DNA of 64,000 bases from assembly GCA_009823505.1 (NCBI GenBank), contig VZQC01006876.1, positions 874,363 through 938,362 of the forward strand. Reading direction: 5' to 3'. The notes below the pieces were generated by a model. The model was not told the DNA's origin. It saw nothing but the letters and a program-made list of their open reading frames with translations, and did no database searches. Each line of letters begins with the position of its first letter. Position 1 is the stretch's first letter. Below, in pieces: positions 55,545 through 64,000 of the stretch. The DNA comes from Rhizomys pruinosus. Taxonomy: Eukaryota; Chordata; Mammalia; Rodentia; Spalacidae. Position numbers and translations under genes: made by a program.

Positions 55545-55990
55545 GAGAGCTCAGTCGGTAAAGTGCCCTCCATGTAATCATGAGAACCTGAATTTGGAGC
55601 CCTCAATACCCACAATAAAAAAATAACATACTTAAAAAACAACAAAAACAAACAAACAAAAGCCAGATGTGGTGGTACACACCTGTAAGCTTGGCATGGG
55701 GAGTGGGAGGGACGGCTGGGAAGATCTGACTCAATGAGAGACCTTGCATAAAAAAAAAAATGAATAAAGAAGGTGAGCTGGGTATGGTAGCTCACACCTT
55801 TAAACCCAGCACTCGGGAGACAGAGGCAGGCAGATCTTTGTGAGTTCTAGGCCAACTGAGGTTACCTGGAGACTCTGTCTCAGAAAAGACTGGAAAATAA
55901 GTGAAAAACAGTAAAGGAAGACACCTGACATCCATCCCTGGCCTCTACATAAATGTGCCCATCCACCAGCATCCATATGCATATACACTA
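55545..55990 (+). mobile_element. B3 SINE split by a B1
   Basis: B3 head 'agagagctcagtcggtaaag' and middle 'agccagatgtggtggtacac' lie before the B1. The B3 end 'aagacacctgacatccatcc' and its CA-rich tail lie after it. Confidence 0.75.
55778..55895 (+). mobile_element. B1 SINE nested in B3
   Basis: 'gctgggtatggtagctcaca' to 'agactctgtctcagaaaaga'. Part of its middle is deleted. Confidence 0.88.
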
Positions 55991-57009
55991 CGCATACATA
56001 TATGCACATACAAGAAATAAACAAATAGATAGATATAAGGAATTATGGCCTGTAGTTTTGTGTTTTACTTCATTCATCATTAGAGAGAGAGACACCTCAG
56101 TGGAGTTTAAGTTCTTCATCTTGTTAAGCAGTATGAAAGTTCTTAGACTAAATTAGCTGTGTAACATCAAGTTCATGCCGGTCCTATGAACTCATTATGT
56201 CTGGATCCTCATTAAAGGCAGAGAAGTAGTTGTTCTAATTTCAGTCTCTCCCCACACTCTCATATATAAAACCTTAGTAACAAAATGAAAAGCACATTCT
56301 CATTCAGATGGTTCATTATTTGTAAATAATGTAACAAGCCCTTAAGATCAGTTGGTAAGTTTAGGATTGTCTGCAAACTTTTATAACTTCCAGTTGTTTC
56401 TCTTTATATATGTTTTGGGAGAAAGCAGTACCAAAATGTATATGTAGGGATTGTTTACAGGTGGAAAGATTATAATGGCCAAGGGTTAACTTTAGTGATC
56501 TAGAAAAATTAGTGAATTACATAAATACTAGCAAAGACATAGGCCTCAAAGGCTGAAATGTCTGGACTGTTGGAAATAGTATTCTATCACTTTAAGACCC
56601 TGGCCAATGTTATCTTTCTCTTTTTCATAATTGAGTAAATTAACAATCACTAATGAGTTTTTTAAACCTGCCAAATTTTCTATTGACATGATAGCTACAA
56701 CAATAAAAATGCTGTCATTTCTCCAAAGCTCAAAAACTATTGGGAGACATTGATTCATGAAGAGGGACTAACAACCTAAACTTATAAGAAGATGGATACA
56801 AAGTATATGAAAAATTGCTTTCCTAATAGATGAAAGAAGACAATTGTTAAGATTTTATCTCAAGTTTTAAAATACATTTGGAAGCATCCAACCTCTGGAC
56901 ACTAGGGGAAAAGCCTTGTTTCTTCTCACTATCAAAGGAGTCTCTGACCCCTCCATGTAGGAGGAGCTTCTAAGAAGGAATGCCCATCTTGGATCTCTTC
57001 ATTGTCTTT
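55991..57009. other. 1 kb of unassigned DNA
   Basis: AT-rich, no element named. Confidence 0.4.
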
Positions 57010-57290
57010 TAAAAACAATTTCATTTTTAATCTTTTGAGAATTTAATACAAGAATTCAATATTAATATCATTTCCAACCCTCCCACTCCCTCTCAATTTC
57101 ATGATCTCTTCTTTAATTAATATTATTACATATATACATAAACCTACTAGTCCATTTAGTGTTGTTCATATATACATTAGTTTAGGGCTGACAACTTGGG
57201 ATTGGATAACCTATCAGGGAATAGGAATTATAGAATAGGAGGGAAGATAGATTCTTGGGCTCTCTACGCCCACTTCCCACACTGCTTCAC
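57010..57290 (-). mobile_element. L1 3' UTR fragment (Lx-like)
   Basis: 'tcttttgagaatttaataca', 'catttccaaccctcccactc' and 'ccatttagtgttgttcatat' resemble an antisense Lx-type 3' UTR. Confidence 0.55.
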
Positions 57291-57359
57291 TAGGTTGTTC
57301 TTCTCTCCTGAGTCTTCCTGGTAATCAAAATTCCCTTGTCACTTCTCACATTAGAATTT

Positions 57360-58390
57360 GACCAGTGCCAGAATCATTCATTCATTCACTTGCTTGCTCC
57401 TTTAACAAATATTTGATCACTTACCATCCCTCCAGCTCTGTAAAATGGCATTAGGCATTCAGTAGTCTACAAACCAGAATGCTCTCTGCCATTGTAAACC
57501 CATTGCCTGATTTTGACAATAGATAATAAATAATCACAAGGCTAATTTATAACTATGCTTTTGAGATATGCTAAAAAAATAACTCGAGTAAGCAATAGAT
57601 CATGACCTAGACACTCTTAAATATTGGATTAGGAAGATTTAATTTTGGTGAAAAATCACATTTATAATAAGATGCTATTTACCAAGTTTAAACATAAGGG
57701 GGGCAGAAATCTTTGTATTTGGAAATAATTTAAGGACGGGAATCAAAAGAGAAGGTAAAGTTTTGGGTCATTAGAACTTGAGCCTAAAGTCAATAGGAAA
57801 TTACTGAGGAGTTTTAAGCAGAGGAAGGACATGATTGGTTCTGTTTTCAAAAGTTCACCCTGACTGCTAAGAAATATACAGACTGCAGAGGGCCCACTGG
57901 AGGGAATAGTCTAGACATCTTTCTTTAGTCTATTGTGGGAGTATTGGGTGGAGAAAAAAAAAAGAATGGATTCAAAATACACTTCGGATGCAAAATCATC
58001 GGCCCCAAGTAGAAGCAGTATGGAGGATTATCGCACCGTGAGGACGGTTTCCACATCTCCGGCTTGAACAGTTGCATGTGAGGAGGTGCCCTTCTGAATG
58101 GTGGGGACTGCAGATGGAGCACATTTGGGACCCTGGGGGTGGATCAGGAGCTCCCTAGACAACTTGACTTTTAAGATATATACAGAAGCAGCACTCAGTT
58201 GGAAATCCGTGTCTGCAGAACAGAAAAAAAAAAAACATGACTGAGATGAAGATACAAATTTGAAATTTGTCAAGTTATAGATGGTATTTTAAACCCAGTG
58301 AGTGGGGAGATCCCCTAGGGAGAATGGGAAGTGAGAAAAGAGGAGGCTGAAGAGGCGAGCTCTGATTGCTGCTTGAATTAACTACAGTTA
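57360..58390 (+). mobile_element. Long ancient mammalian repeat (name uncertain)
   Basis: Ordered matches to a well-known old eutherian repeat: 'cattcattcattcacttgct' with 'aacaaatatttgatcactta', then 'agtaatattactgaggagtt'-like sequence near 57805 with 'gaaggacatgattggttctg', then 'tagatggtattttaaaccca' near 58275 followed by 'gatcccctagggagaatggg'. About 1 kb of one element, unusually long for this age class in a rodent. Confidence 0.6.
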
Positions 58391-58911
58391 GATGTCACTA
58401 AGGAGGCTTTGTCTTTGAGCCCACAAAAAATAATGGACAGAATTAAAATGATGGTGTTAGGATGTCAGGAGGTTTTCTCTGACTTTTCTAGGCCATTACT
58501 TGGCAGCTTCTCTATCTCTGGCCTGAAATTCTTCTAAACTCTGGACTAGAAGAATCCTTGCTAAACAAGAGGAGAAGAACTGTCTTGGATGTGTGTTATT
58601 TATTCTGGGTATTACTTTCCCCAGAGGGCCATCTGCAAATTAATAGTCTTCAGGTGCTCAGTAGCCCGGTTAACTGAAGAATCTCCTTATGAGGACCAGA
58701 AAGCAGTTCTCAAACCTTACCATTTGGACAGTTTATGGAAATACAGTTTCTGAATTACAAAAAGAAGCAGCACAGGCCTAACAGATTCTTTCCCTATCAG
58801 CACCGAGGGTGCATCATCACTTCAGACTTCCAAGTCTATGGAGTCTTTCTGGAATTCTTCAGAATATTAACCAAGGTTATTTAAAACTTCACATCCAGAG
58901 CCCATATTTGG
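58391..58911. other. Unassigned DNA
   Basis: About 520 bp, no element or gene recognised. Confidence 0.4.
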
Positions 58912-59110
58912 GACTAGAGAGACCTCTGAATGGTTAGTGCACTGGCTGCTCTTGCAGAGGAACCAGGTTTGATTTCCAGCACCCATTTGGCAGGTAAGAA
59001 CTGTCTATAACTCCAGTTCCAAGGGATCTGATGCCTTTTTCTAGCTTCTATGGGCATTGCATGATACGGGTGTACTTACATACATGCAGGCAATACACAC
59101 ATATACAACT
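58912..59110 (+). mobile_element. Old B2 SINE
   Basis: 'ggactagagagacctctgaa', 'ctccagttccaagggatctg' and a tail that hosts the next B2. Confidence 0.88.
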
Positions 59111-59127
59111 AAAATTTAGAAAAAGAG

Positions 59128-59326
59128 GGGCTGGAGAGATGGCCTAGCAGTTAAGAGCACCAACTGCTCTTGCAGAGGACCCAGGTTCAGTCCCCAGCAC
59201 CCACATGGCAGCTGAGAACCATCTTTAACTCCAGTTCCAGGAGAATCTTATGCCCTCTTCTGACCTCCACACATTGCATGACACGGGTGCACCAACCTAC
59301 ATGTAGACAGTACATTCATACACTAA
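59128..59326 (+). mobile_element. B2 SINE with perfect 17-bp TSD
   Basis: 'gggctggagagatggcctag' to 'acattcatacactaaa'. Identical aaaatttagaaaaagag lies at 59111-59127 and 59327-59343, in the tail of the preceding B2. Confidence 0.96.
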
Positions 59327-59343
59327 AAAATTTAGAAAAAGAG

Positions 59344-59805
59344 TCCATGGGTTTTTGCCACCTAGCTGATGTTTCAAGTAGTCCAACTTCAACATGCATC
59401 TCTCTCTGTTATCTTTTTTTCCATATAAATCATCATATAGACTCATTCAAGTCTAGCACAAGAACAGAGGCAAAAAATATGAAAAAAATTATGACAGTTG
59501 GTGGTGTAGAATCTCACCAGAGAATGAAATGAAAGAGAACTCATTTCATTTATTTTTTTTCTGTAGTGATCTGGAAACATACCTTATCAGACAAATTTAG
59601 GTGTAGACATGGAAAGTTATTCATGGCACCGAATTGTTATCTACTTAAAGCATCGAGGCAGTCAAATCTAGATTATGGTATAACCGTCAACCTCTCCTTT
59701 TATTTTTAAGTATCCAAAGAATAGGTCTTCAGGGCAAGAAGTATTCTTAACTCTTTGGTCTCTGTGGTGATTAGTTAAACTCTGCTCAAAACTAGTGTTT
59801 CTTTT
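59344..59805. other. Unassigned DNA
   Basis: About 460 bp, no element recognised. Confidence 0.4.
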
Positions 59806-60071
59806 TTTATTTTTTCTTAAATTTTTATTGACCTTTTTTGCAATTCGTACAACATTTCTTCATCAAATTTAAACCCATTCCCCCATCCACGCCTCCCATA
59901 CCAGAACTCATAAATTCTGCCATAGATGTTAAGTCCTGTCTTACATCTTTTTCTCCGTCTTTTTTTAAACTTTTTTGATGTAGAAGTTCACTGTTTTGAC
60001 CAGTTCTTTGAAGAAGTCTTTTTGTTTGTTTGTTTCCTTTAATTTTCTATTACTCCAAAATATGTATAAAA

Positions 60072-60233
60072 GCTGGGCGTGGTGGCTCATGCCCAGCTTT
60101 TATACATATTTTGTCCTAGCACTTGGGAGGCAGAGGCAGGTGGATCTCTGTGAGTTCAAGGCCAGCCTGATCTACATAGCGAATTCTACAACAGCCAGAA
60201 CTACAGGGAAACCCTGTCTCCAAAAGACCAAAA
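60072..60233 (+). mobile_element. B1 SINE with template-switch palindrome
   Basis: B1 from 'gctgggcgtggtggctcat' to 'accctgtctccaaaagacc'. The usual 'gcctttaat' segment is replaced by an inverted copy of B1 head plus upstream L1 target. This makes perfect 23-bp arms at 60056-60078 and 60091-60113 around a 12-base loop. Similar aaatatg(t/c)ata words flank the insertion. Confidence 0.95.
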
Positions 60234-61088
60234 AATATGCATATATACACTCCACACATAAACCAAAATTAGAAAGTCTGAAAATAAACTATTTAAATTA
60301 CAAAACAAGTTTACAGATGCACATTTTAAAAGTAAAATTGCATGCAGGTAAAAAGAAATATAACTTTACATTCCTAAATTACGTAGTAATTTGATGTGTG
60401 TTTTAATGTATTTAAGGAAGTATCTTAACTCCTCATAAATCTTAGAAATTAAGAAAATAGAGACATAAACATCAAGCTATATCTATAGTAATATTACTCA
60501 GTGTATTATTTTTACTAACAAATTACCCACCTTGACTAACATTTAAGGATTTGGTGTTAGAATCCACAAACAAGGGACACCATACTGTGTGTAACTTTCC
60601 GGGACTGTGTTACTTCACTTAGCATAACAGCTTCTAGTTTCATCTGTTTACCTGCAAATTTCATGATGTCTACTTTCTTTACCACTGCACAGAACTCCAT
60701 TGTGTAGATGTACCATATTTTCTTTATGCATTCATTAGTTCAGGGACACTTGGGTTGTTTCAAGCTCTTTACTATCAGAAAAGAGCTGCAATAAACATGA
60801 CTGTGCAAGTATCTCTGCTATACAATGAATCCTTTGGGTATACACGCAGGAGTAGTATGACTGTGTCAACTGGTAGGTTCATTTTTAGTCTTTTAAGAGT
60901 CCTCCAAACTGCTTTGCAAATTCATGCAACCCCACCAGCAGTAAATGAGTGTTCCCCTTTCCCCAGAACCTCTGCAGCATTTGGTATCATTAGTTTTCTT
61001 GATCATAACCATTCTTGTGTAAGACGAAATCTTAAAGTGGTTTTAAGTTGCATTTCCTTAATTACCAATGATGATAAACACTTTTTAA

Positions 61089-61104
61089 ATTTTTGTTTGT
61101 TTGT

Positions 61105-61140
<36 letters not shown>

Positions 61141-61357
61141 TGTGTATGAATGTACTGTCTGCATGCAGGTTTGTGCATCCGTGTCGTGCAATGCTGCAAA
61201 GGTCAGAAGAGGGCATCGGATTCCCCTGGAACTGGAGTTCTCCTGGAATTGGAGTTACAGATGGTTCTCAGCCCCCATGTGGGCACTGGGGATAGAACCC
61301 GGGTCCTCTGCAAGAGCAGTCGGTTCTCTTAACCACTAGGCCATCTCTCCAGCCCCA
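61089..61357 (-). mobile_element. B2 SINE (17-bp duplication subfamily) with 18-bp TSD
   Basis: Reverse complement of B2 with a (ttta)n tail. Identical direct repeats atgataaacactttttaa lie at 61071-61088 and 61358-61375. Confidence 0.97.
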
Positions 61358-61830
61358 ATGATAAACACTTTTTAAGATGTTTCTTGGCCATCTTTATTTC
61401 TTCTCTTGAGAACTCTCTGTTCATATCTTTAATCCATCTTTTAATTGGGTCATTTGTTTTCTTGGTCCTTTTTTTGAGTAGCTTATATACCCCGGATGTT
61501 AAAACTTTGTCAGATGTGTCACTAATAAAGAGTTCCTCCCACTCTGTGGGTTTTCTCTTCACTTCTTTGATTGTTTCTTTTGCATACAGAAACTTTTTAG
61601 TTTAATGAGTGCCATTTGTGGATTGTTGAACTTATTTCCTGCACAGCTGCTGTCTGATTTAAAAAGTCTTTTCCTACCCCTATATCCTATAGGTTACTGC
61701 AAATGTTTTCTTCTAACCTTTTCAGAGTTTCAGGTCTCACACTGAGGTCTTTGATCCATTTAGAGTTGACTTTATTACAGGGTGAAAGATAGGGGTTTAG
61801 TTTCATTATTCTATAAGTGGTGATCCAGGG

Positions 61831-62010
61831 GGATTTCCCGGGACGACCTGAAGCACAGGTAGGAGCTGGGTGCTTCACCAGGCAGATTGTTTGGTTTGAT
61901 CCATTGATCTTTGGCTATTAGCTTGTGTAGCTGTGGGGGTGGAGTTGTTCTCCTAGCTGGTGGTATAAAAGGTGGGCCTGTGTGAGGCTTGAGATTGAGG
62001 ATTTCCCGGG
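61831..62010 (+). promoter_or_regulatory. L1 168-bp monomer with TATA box
   Basis: ggatttcccggga(c/c)(g/c)acctgaagc occurs at 61831 and 61999, giving a 168-bp period. TATAAAAG at 61974-61981 lies 25 bases before the second ggatttcccggga, the spacing expected from a TATA box to a transcription start. The first unit lies at the 5' end of the insertion. Confidence 0.75.
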
Positions 62011-62328
62011 ACCACCTGAAGCACAGGTAAACAGCAACCCCCACCCCCACTGTGGCCAACTGGGATTGCCAAAGGAGTGTCCAAGTGGAGAGACTTCAGA
62101 ACAGAAAGGGAAGAGTGAGTTAGACTTCCAAATAGAAAGCCTAAAACTTAGACAGGTCAACACTCCATAAGCAAGGAGAAAAGGAGAAAAGCAAATCAAT
62201 CAAACAAGGAAGGCATCTGAAGGAGGCAAGCAAAGCAAGCCTTCAACACGGTGAAGAGGCATTTGGGATTCGCATTGGAATACAGGCAAGGAGAAACCCA
62301 CATGCCAGGGACACGAAGAAGAGACAAC

Positions 62329-63260
62329 ATGGGAAAGGTGCAGGATAATTCCACACAAAGCTGGACAAACGCTGTGGAAGATTCCTACAGTGGGATTCCC
62401 CTGGGGATGGCCCAGGACACAGATATTAGAAACACAATGGGAAACATACTTAAAGAACTACAAGACTATAAAGAGCAAATCAAAGAATTAAGAAAAGAGA
62501 ATGAAAAACTCAAGAAGGACCTAGAGAGAGAGAATGACAAACTCCGGAAAGAAGTGGAAACACTGAAAAGATCCCATGCTGAAAAAGATAAGGAAACCAA
62601 CCAGCGAAGCAAAGAGCTACAGGAAGAGATTGAGAAGCTCCAAAAGGAAGAAGAAATACTAAAGAAATCAGAAGACGGAATGAAAAGGAAATCAAACACT
62701 CATCCAATCAAGAGGAAAGGAATGGAAAAAGCCTCCGAAGCAGAATGGAGGAAGCAGAACAAAAAATAACAGACCTGGAAGATAACACAGAACAAAGAAA
62801 AACTTCAAGTAAAGATTATGAAAAATTTAAAAATACACAAAAGTGGAACAACCTGGAATTGTGGGACACTATGAAAAGATCAAACCTCCACGTCATAGGA
62901 ATAGAGGAAGGAGAAGAATCCCAAGAGAATGGTATTGATCAGATCTTCAACAGAATAATAGATGAAAATTGCCCCAAACTAAAAAAAGACAAATCAATAC
63001 AAATACAAGAAGCACATAGACCTCCAAATAGACAAAATCAGAAAAGAAAGTCTCCACACCATATCATAGTTAAAATGCTAGACTCCCAGAACAAAGACCA
63101 AATTCTTAAAGCCACAAGAGAAAAATAACAAGTGACCTATAAAGGGAAACCTATCAGAATTACAACCAACTTCTCAGTGCAAACTATGAAAGCAAGTAGA
63201 ACGTGGAACAAAGCATTCCCAGTGATAAAGGACTATAGATGCCAGCCCAGGTTACTATAC
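62329..63260 (+). pseudogene. L1 ORF1 (broken by one frameshift and an extra stop)
   Basis: Begins MGKVQDNSTQS. The coiled coil (about residues 45-130) has only two 11-residue units, KLKKDLEREND and KLRKEVETLKR. An extra base near 62721 relative to the 34.4-kb copy shifts the frame. Reading resumes at 62745 with MEEAEQKITDLEDN, and the RRM/CTD part continues to 63128. There an inserted TAA codon stops it. Homology continues to LYPAK near 63268, then an 8-base deletion. Less decayed than the 33.9-kb copy. Confidence 0.9.
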
Positions 63261-63918
63261 CCAGCAAAAAATTATAGTTGAAGGAGAGAGAAAAATCTTC
63301 CATGACATAAGTGGTGATCTGGTTTTGCCAGCACCATTTACTGAGGATATTGCCTTTTCTCCACTGAGTGTTCTTGGCCCCTTTGTCAAATATCAGGTGG
63401 CTGAAATTACATGTACTCAAGTTTGGGTCTTCAATTTTGTTCCATTGATCTATGGGTCTATTTTTGTACCAGTATCATGCTGTTTTATGACTATAGCTCT
63501 GTAATATAGATTGAAATCTGGTATATTAACCCCCTTTATTATTCTTTTTGTTCAGGGTTTCTTTAGCTATATGGTGTCTTTTGTTTTTTTCATATGAGTT
63601 TTAGGATTTTTTTACTAATTCTGTGAAGAAATTCATGGGGATTTTAATTCAGATTGCATTGAATCTATATATTTGGCCAGGATGGTCATTTGCACTATAT
63701 TAATCCTTCTAATATATGAGCATGGGAGGTGTTCCATCTTCCGGTGTCTTCCTCATCCTCCTTCAAATATTTAAGTTTTTCTTTGTAGAGATCTTTAATG
63801 TCTTTGGTCAGATTTGTTCTGAGGTTTTTTTTTAGGCTATTATGAATGGGATGGTTTCCATACATGCCTTCTCCAATTGCTTGTTACTGGCACATAGAAA
63901 GGCTACTGGGTTTTGTAG

Positions 63919-64000
63919 ATTTTTTTTTAATTTAATTTTTATTGATGGTTTGTGCATTTCGTACATCATTTTCCAATTCAGATCAGGCATATTTCCCTTT
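63919..64000 (-). mobile_element. L1 3' end, cut by window edge
   Basis: T-run, 'tttttattgatggtttgtgc', 'atttcgtacatcattttcc' mark another antisense L1 3' UTR starting here. It interrupts or abuts the ORF2 of the preceding L1. Confidence 0.8.

Larger units (their letters stand above)
61826..63306 (+). mobile_element. L1 5' fragment (5' UTR + ORF1) with TSD, no 3' end
   Basis: Starts at an L1 5' monomer and runs through ORF1 to 'atcttccatgac'. Then the host antisense L1 resumes. Direct repeats ataagtggtgatc lie at 61813-61825 and 63307-63319. No ORF2, 3' UTR or poly(A). See findings. Confidence 0.9.
59806..63918 (-). mobile_element. Antisense L1 (3' UTR to ORF2) with three nested insertions
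   Basis: T-run and 3' UTR at 59806-60540, the end of ORF2 from about 60560 ('tgtgttacttcacttagcat'), more ORF2 at 61376-61825, and ORF2 resuming at 63307-63915 ('ttgccagcaccatttactga'). Insertions: B1 (60072), B2 (61089) and an L1 5' fragment (61826). With the inserts removed, the ORF2 pieces are contiguous. Stops show that it is inactive. Confidence 0.9.

Noticed and set aside
62251..62769. A 172-codon frame that looks like a coiled-coil cellular protein
   Set aside because: It is L1 ORF1: the start, the coiled coil and the following RRM match the ORF1 at 33.9 kb.

Overview
The window looks like intergenic DNA from a muroid rodent nuclear genome. It is full of rodent SINEs (B1, B2, B3, ID-type) and of L1 elements with rodent-type 3' ends. 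Older mammal-wide repeats (MIR, L2, L1M, MaLR-like LTRs) lie beneath them. The B2 copies share a 17-bp internal duplication that I do not associate with the laboratory mouse consensus, so I suggest a muroid other than mouse or rat, but this is inference. I found no convincing cellular protein-coding gene, tRNA, rRNA or CRISPR array. Nearly all long open frames lie over repeats, microsatellites or decayed L1 ORFs.

Layout. 1-8.6 kb: an ancient L1M remnant, several MIRs, an ID and a B3 SINE, and a 94-bp tandem duplication. 8.7-14.4 kb: an L1 fragment made only of 5' UTR, a B2-B1 chimeric SINE, then about 2.4 kb of mostly unassigned DNA and a B2 with a perfect target-site duplication (TSD). 14.4-20 kb: mostly unassigned DNA, with a pair of B2s at one target site and a MaLR-like LTR. 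20-30.7 kb: rodent L1 3' UTR pieces on both strands, a long CT tract, and a repeat family that recurs near 50 kb. 33.2-39.4 kb: a nearly full-length but dead L1 on the + strand, with 5' monomers, ORF1, ORF2 and 3' UTR. 41.5-50 kb: nested retroposons built into an L1M, and an LTR-like retrocopy with a clean TSD. 50-59 kb: a roughly 275-bp direct duplication, an ancient long mammalian repeat, and more SINEs. 59.8-64 kb: an L1 on the - strand carrying three nested insertions.

The most interesting structures record retrotransposition chemistry. Two L1 insertions (8702-8923 and 61826-63306) carry the 5' end of L1 but no 3' end and no poly(A), yet each is flanked by a TSD. Both have short homology between the internal L1 breakpoint and the target, as expected if reverse transcription was primed inside the RNA. 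A B1 at 60.07 kb contains a perfect 23-bp inverted repeat that joins B1 and target sequence, a template-switch signature. A B2-B1 fusion at 9.56 kb sits inside a single TSD, so the fusion happened before or during integration. The L1 5' end at 61.8 kb has a 168-bp monomer with a TATA box. The L1 at 33.4 kb has a different monomer of about 125 bp, although its ORF1 is related.

Family names come from pattern recognition alone. Boundaries of old repeats are approximate, and stretches called unassigned may hold repeats that I could not recognise.
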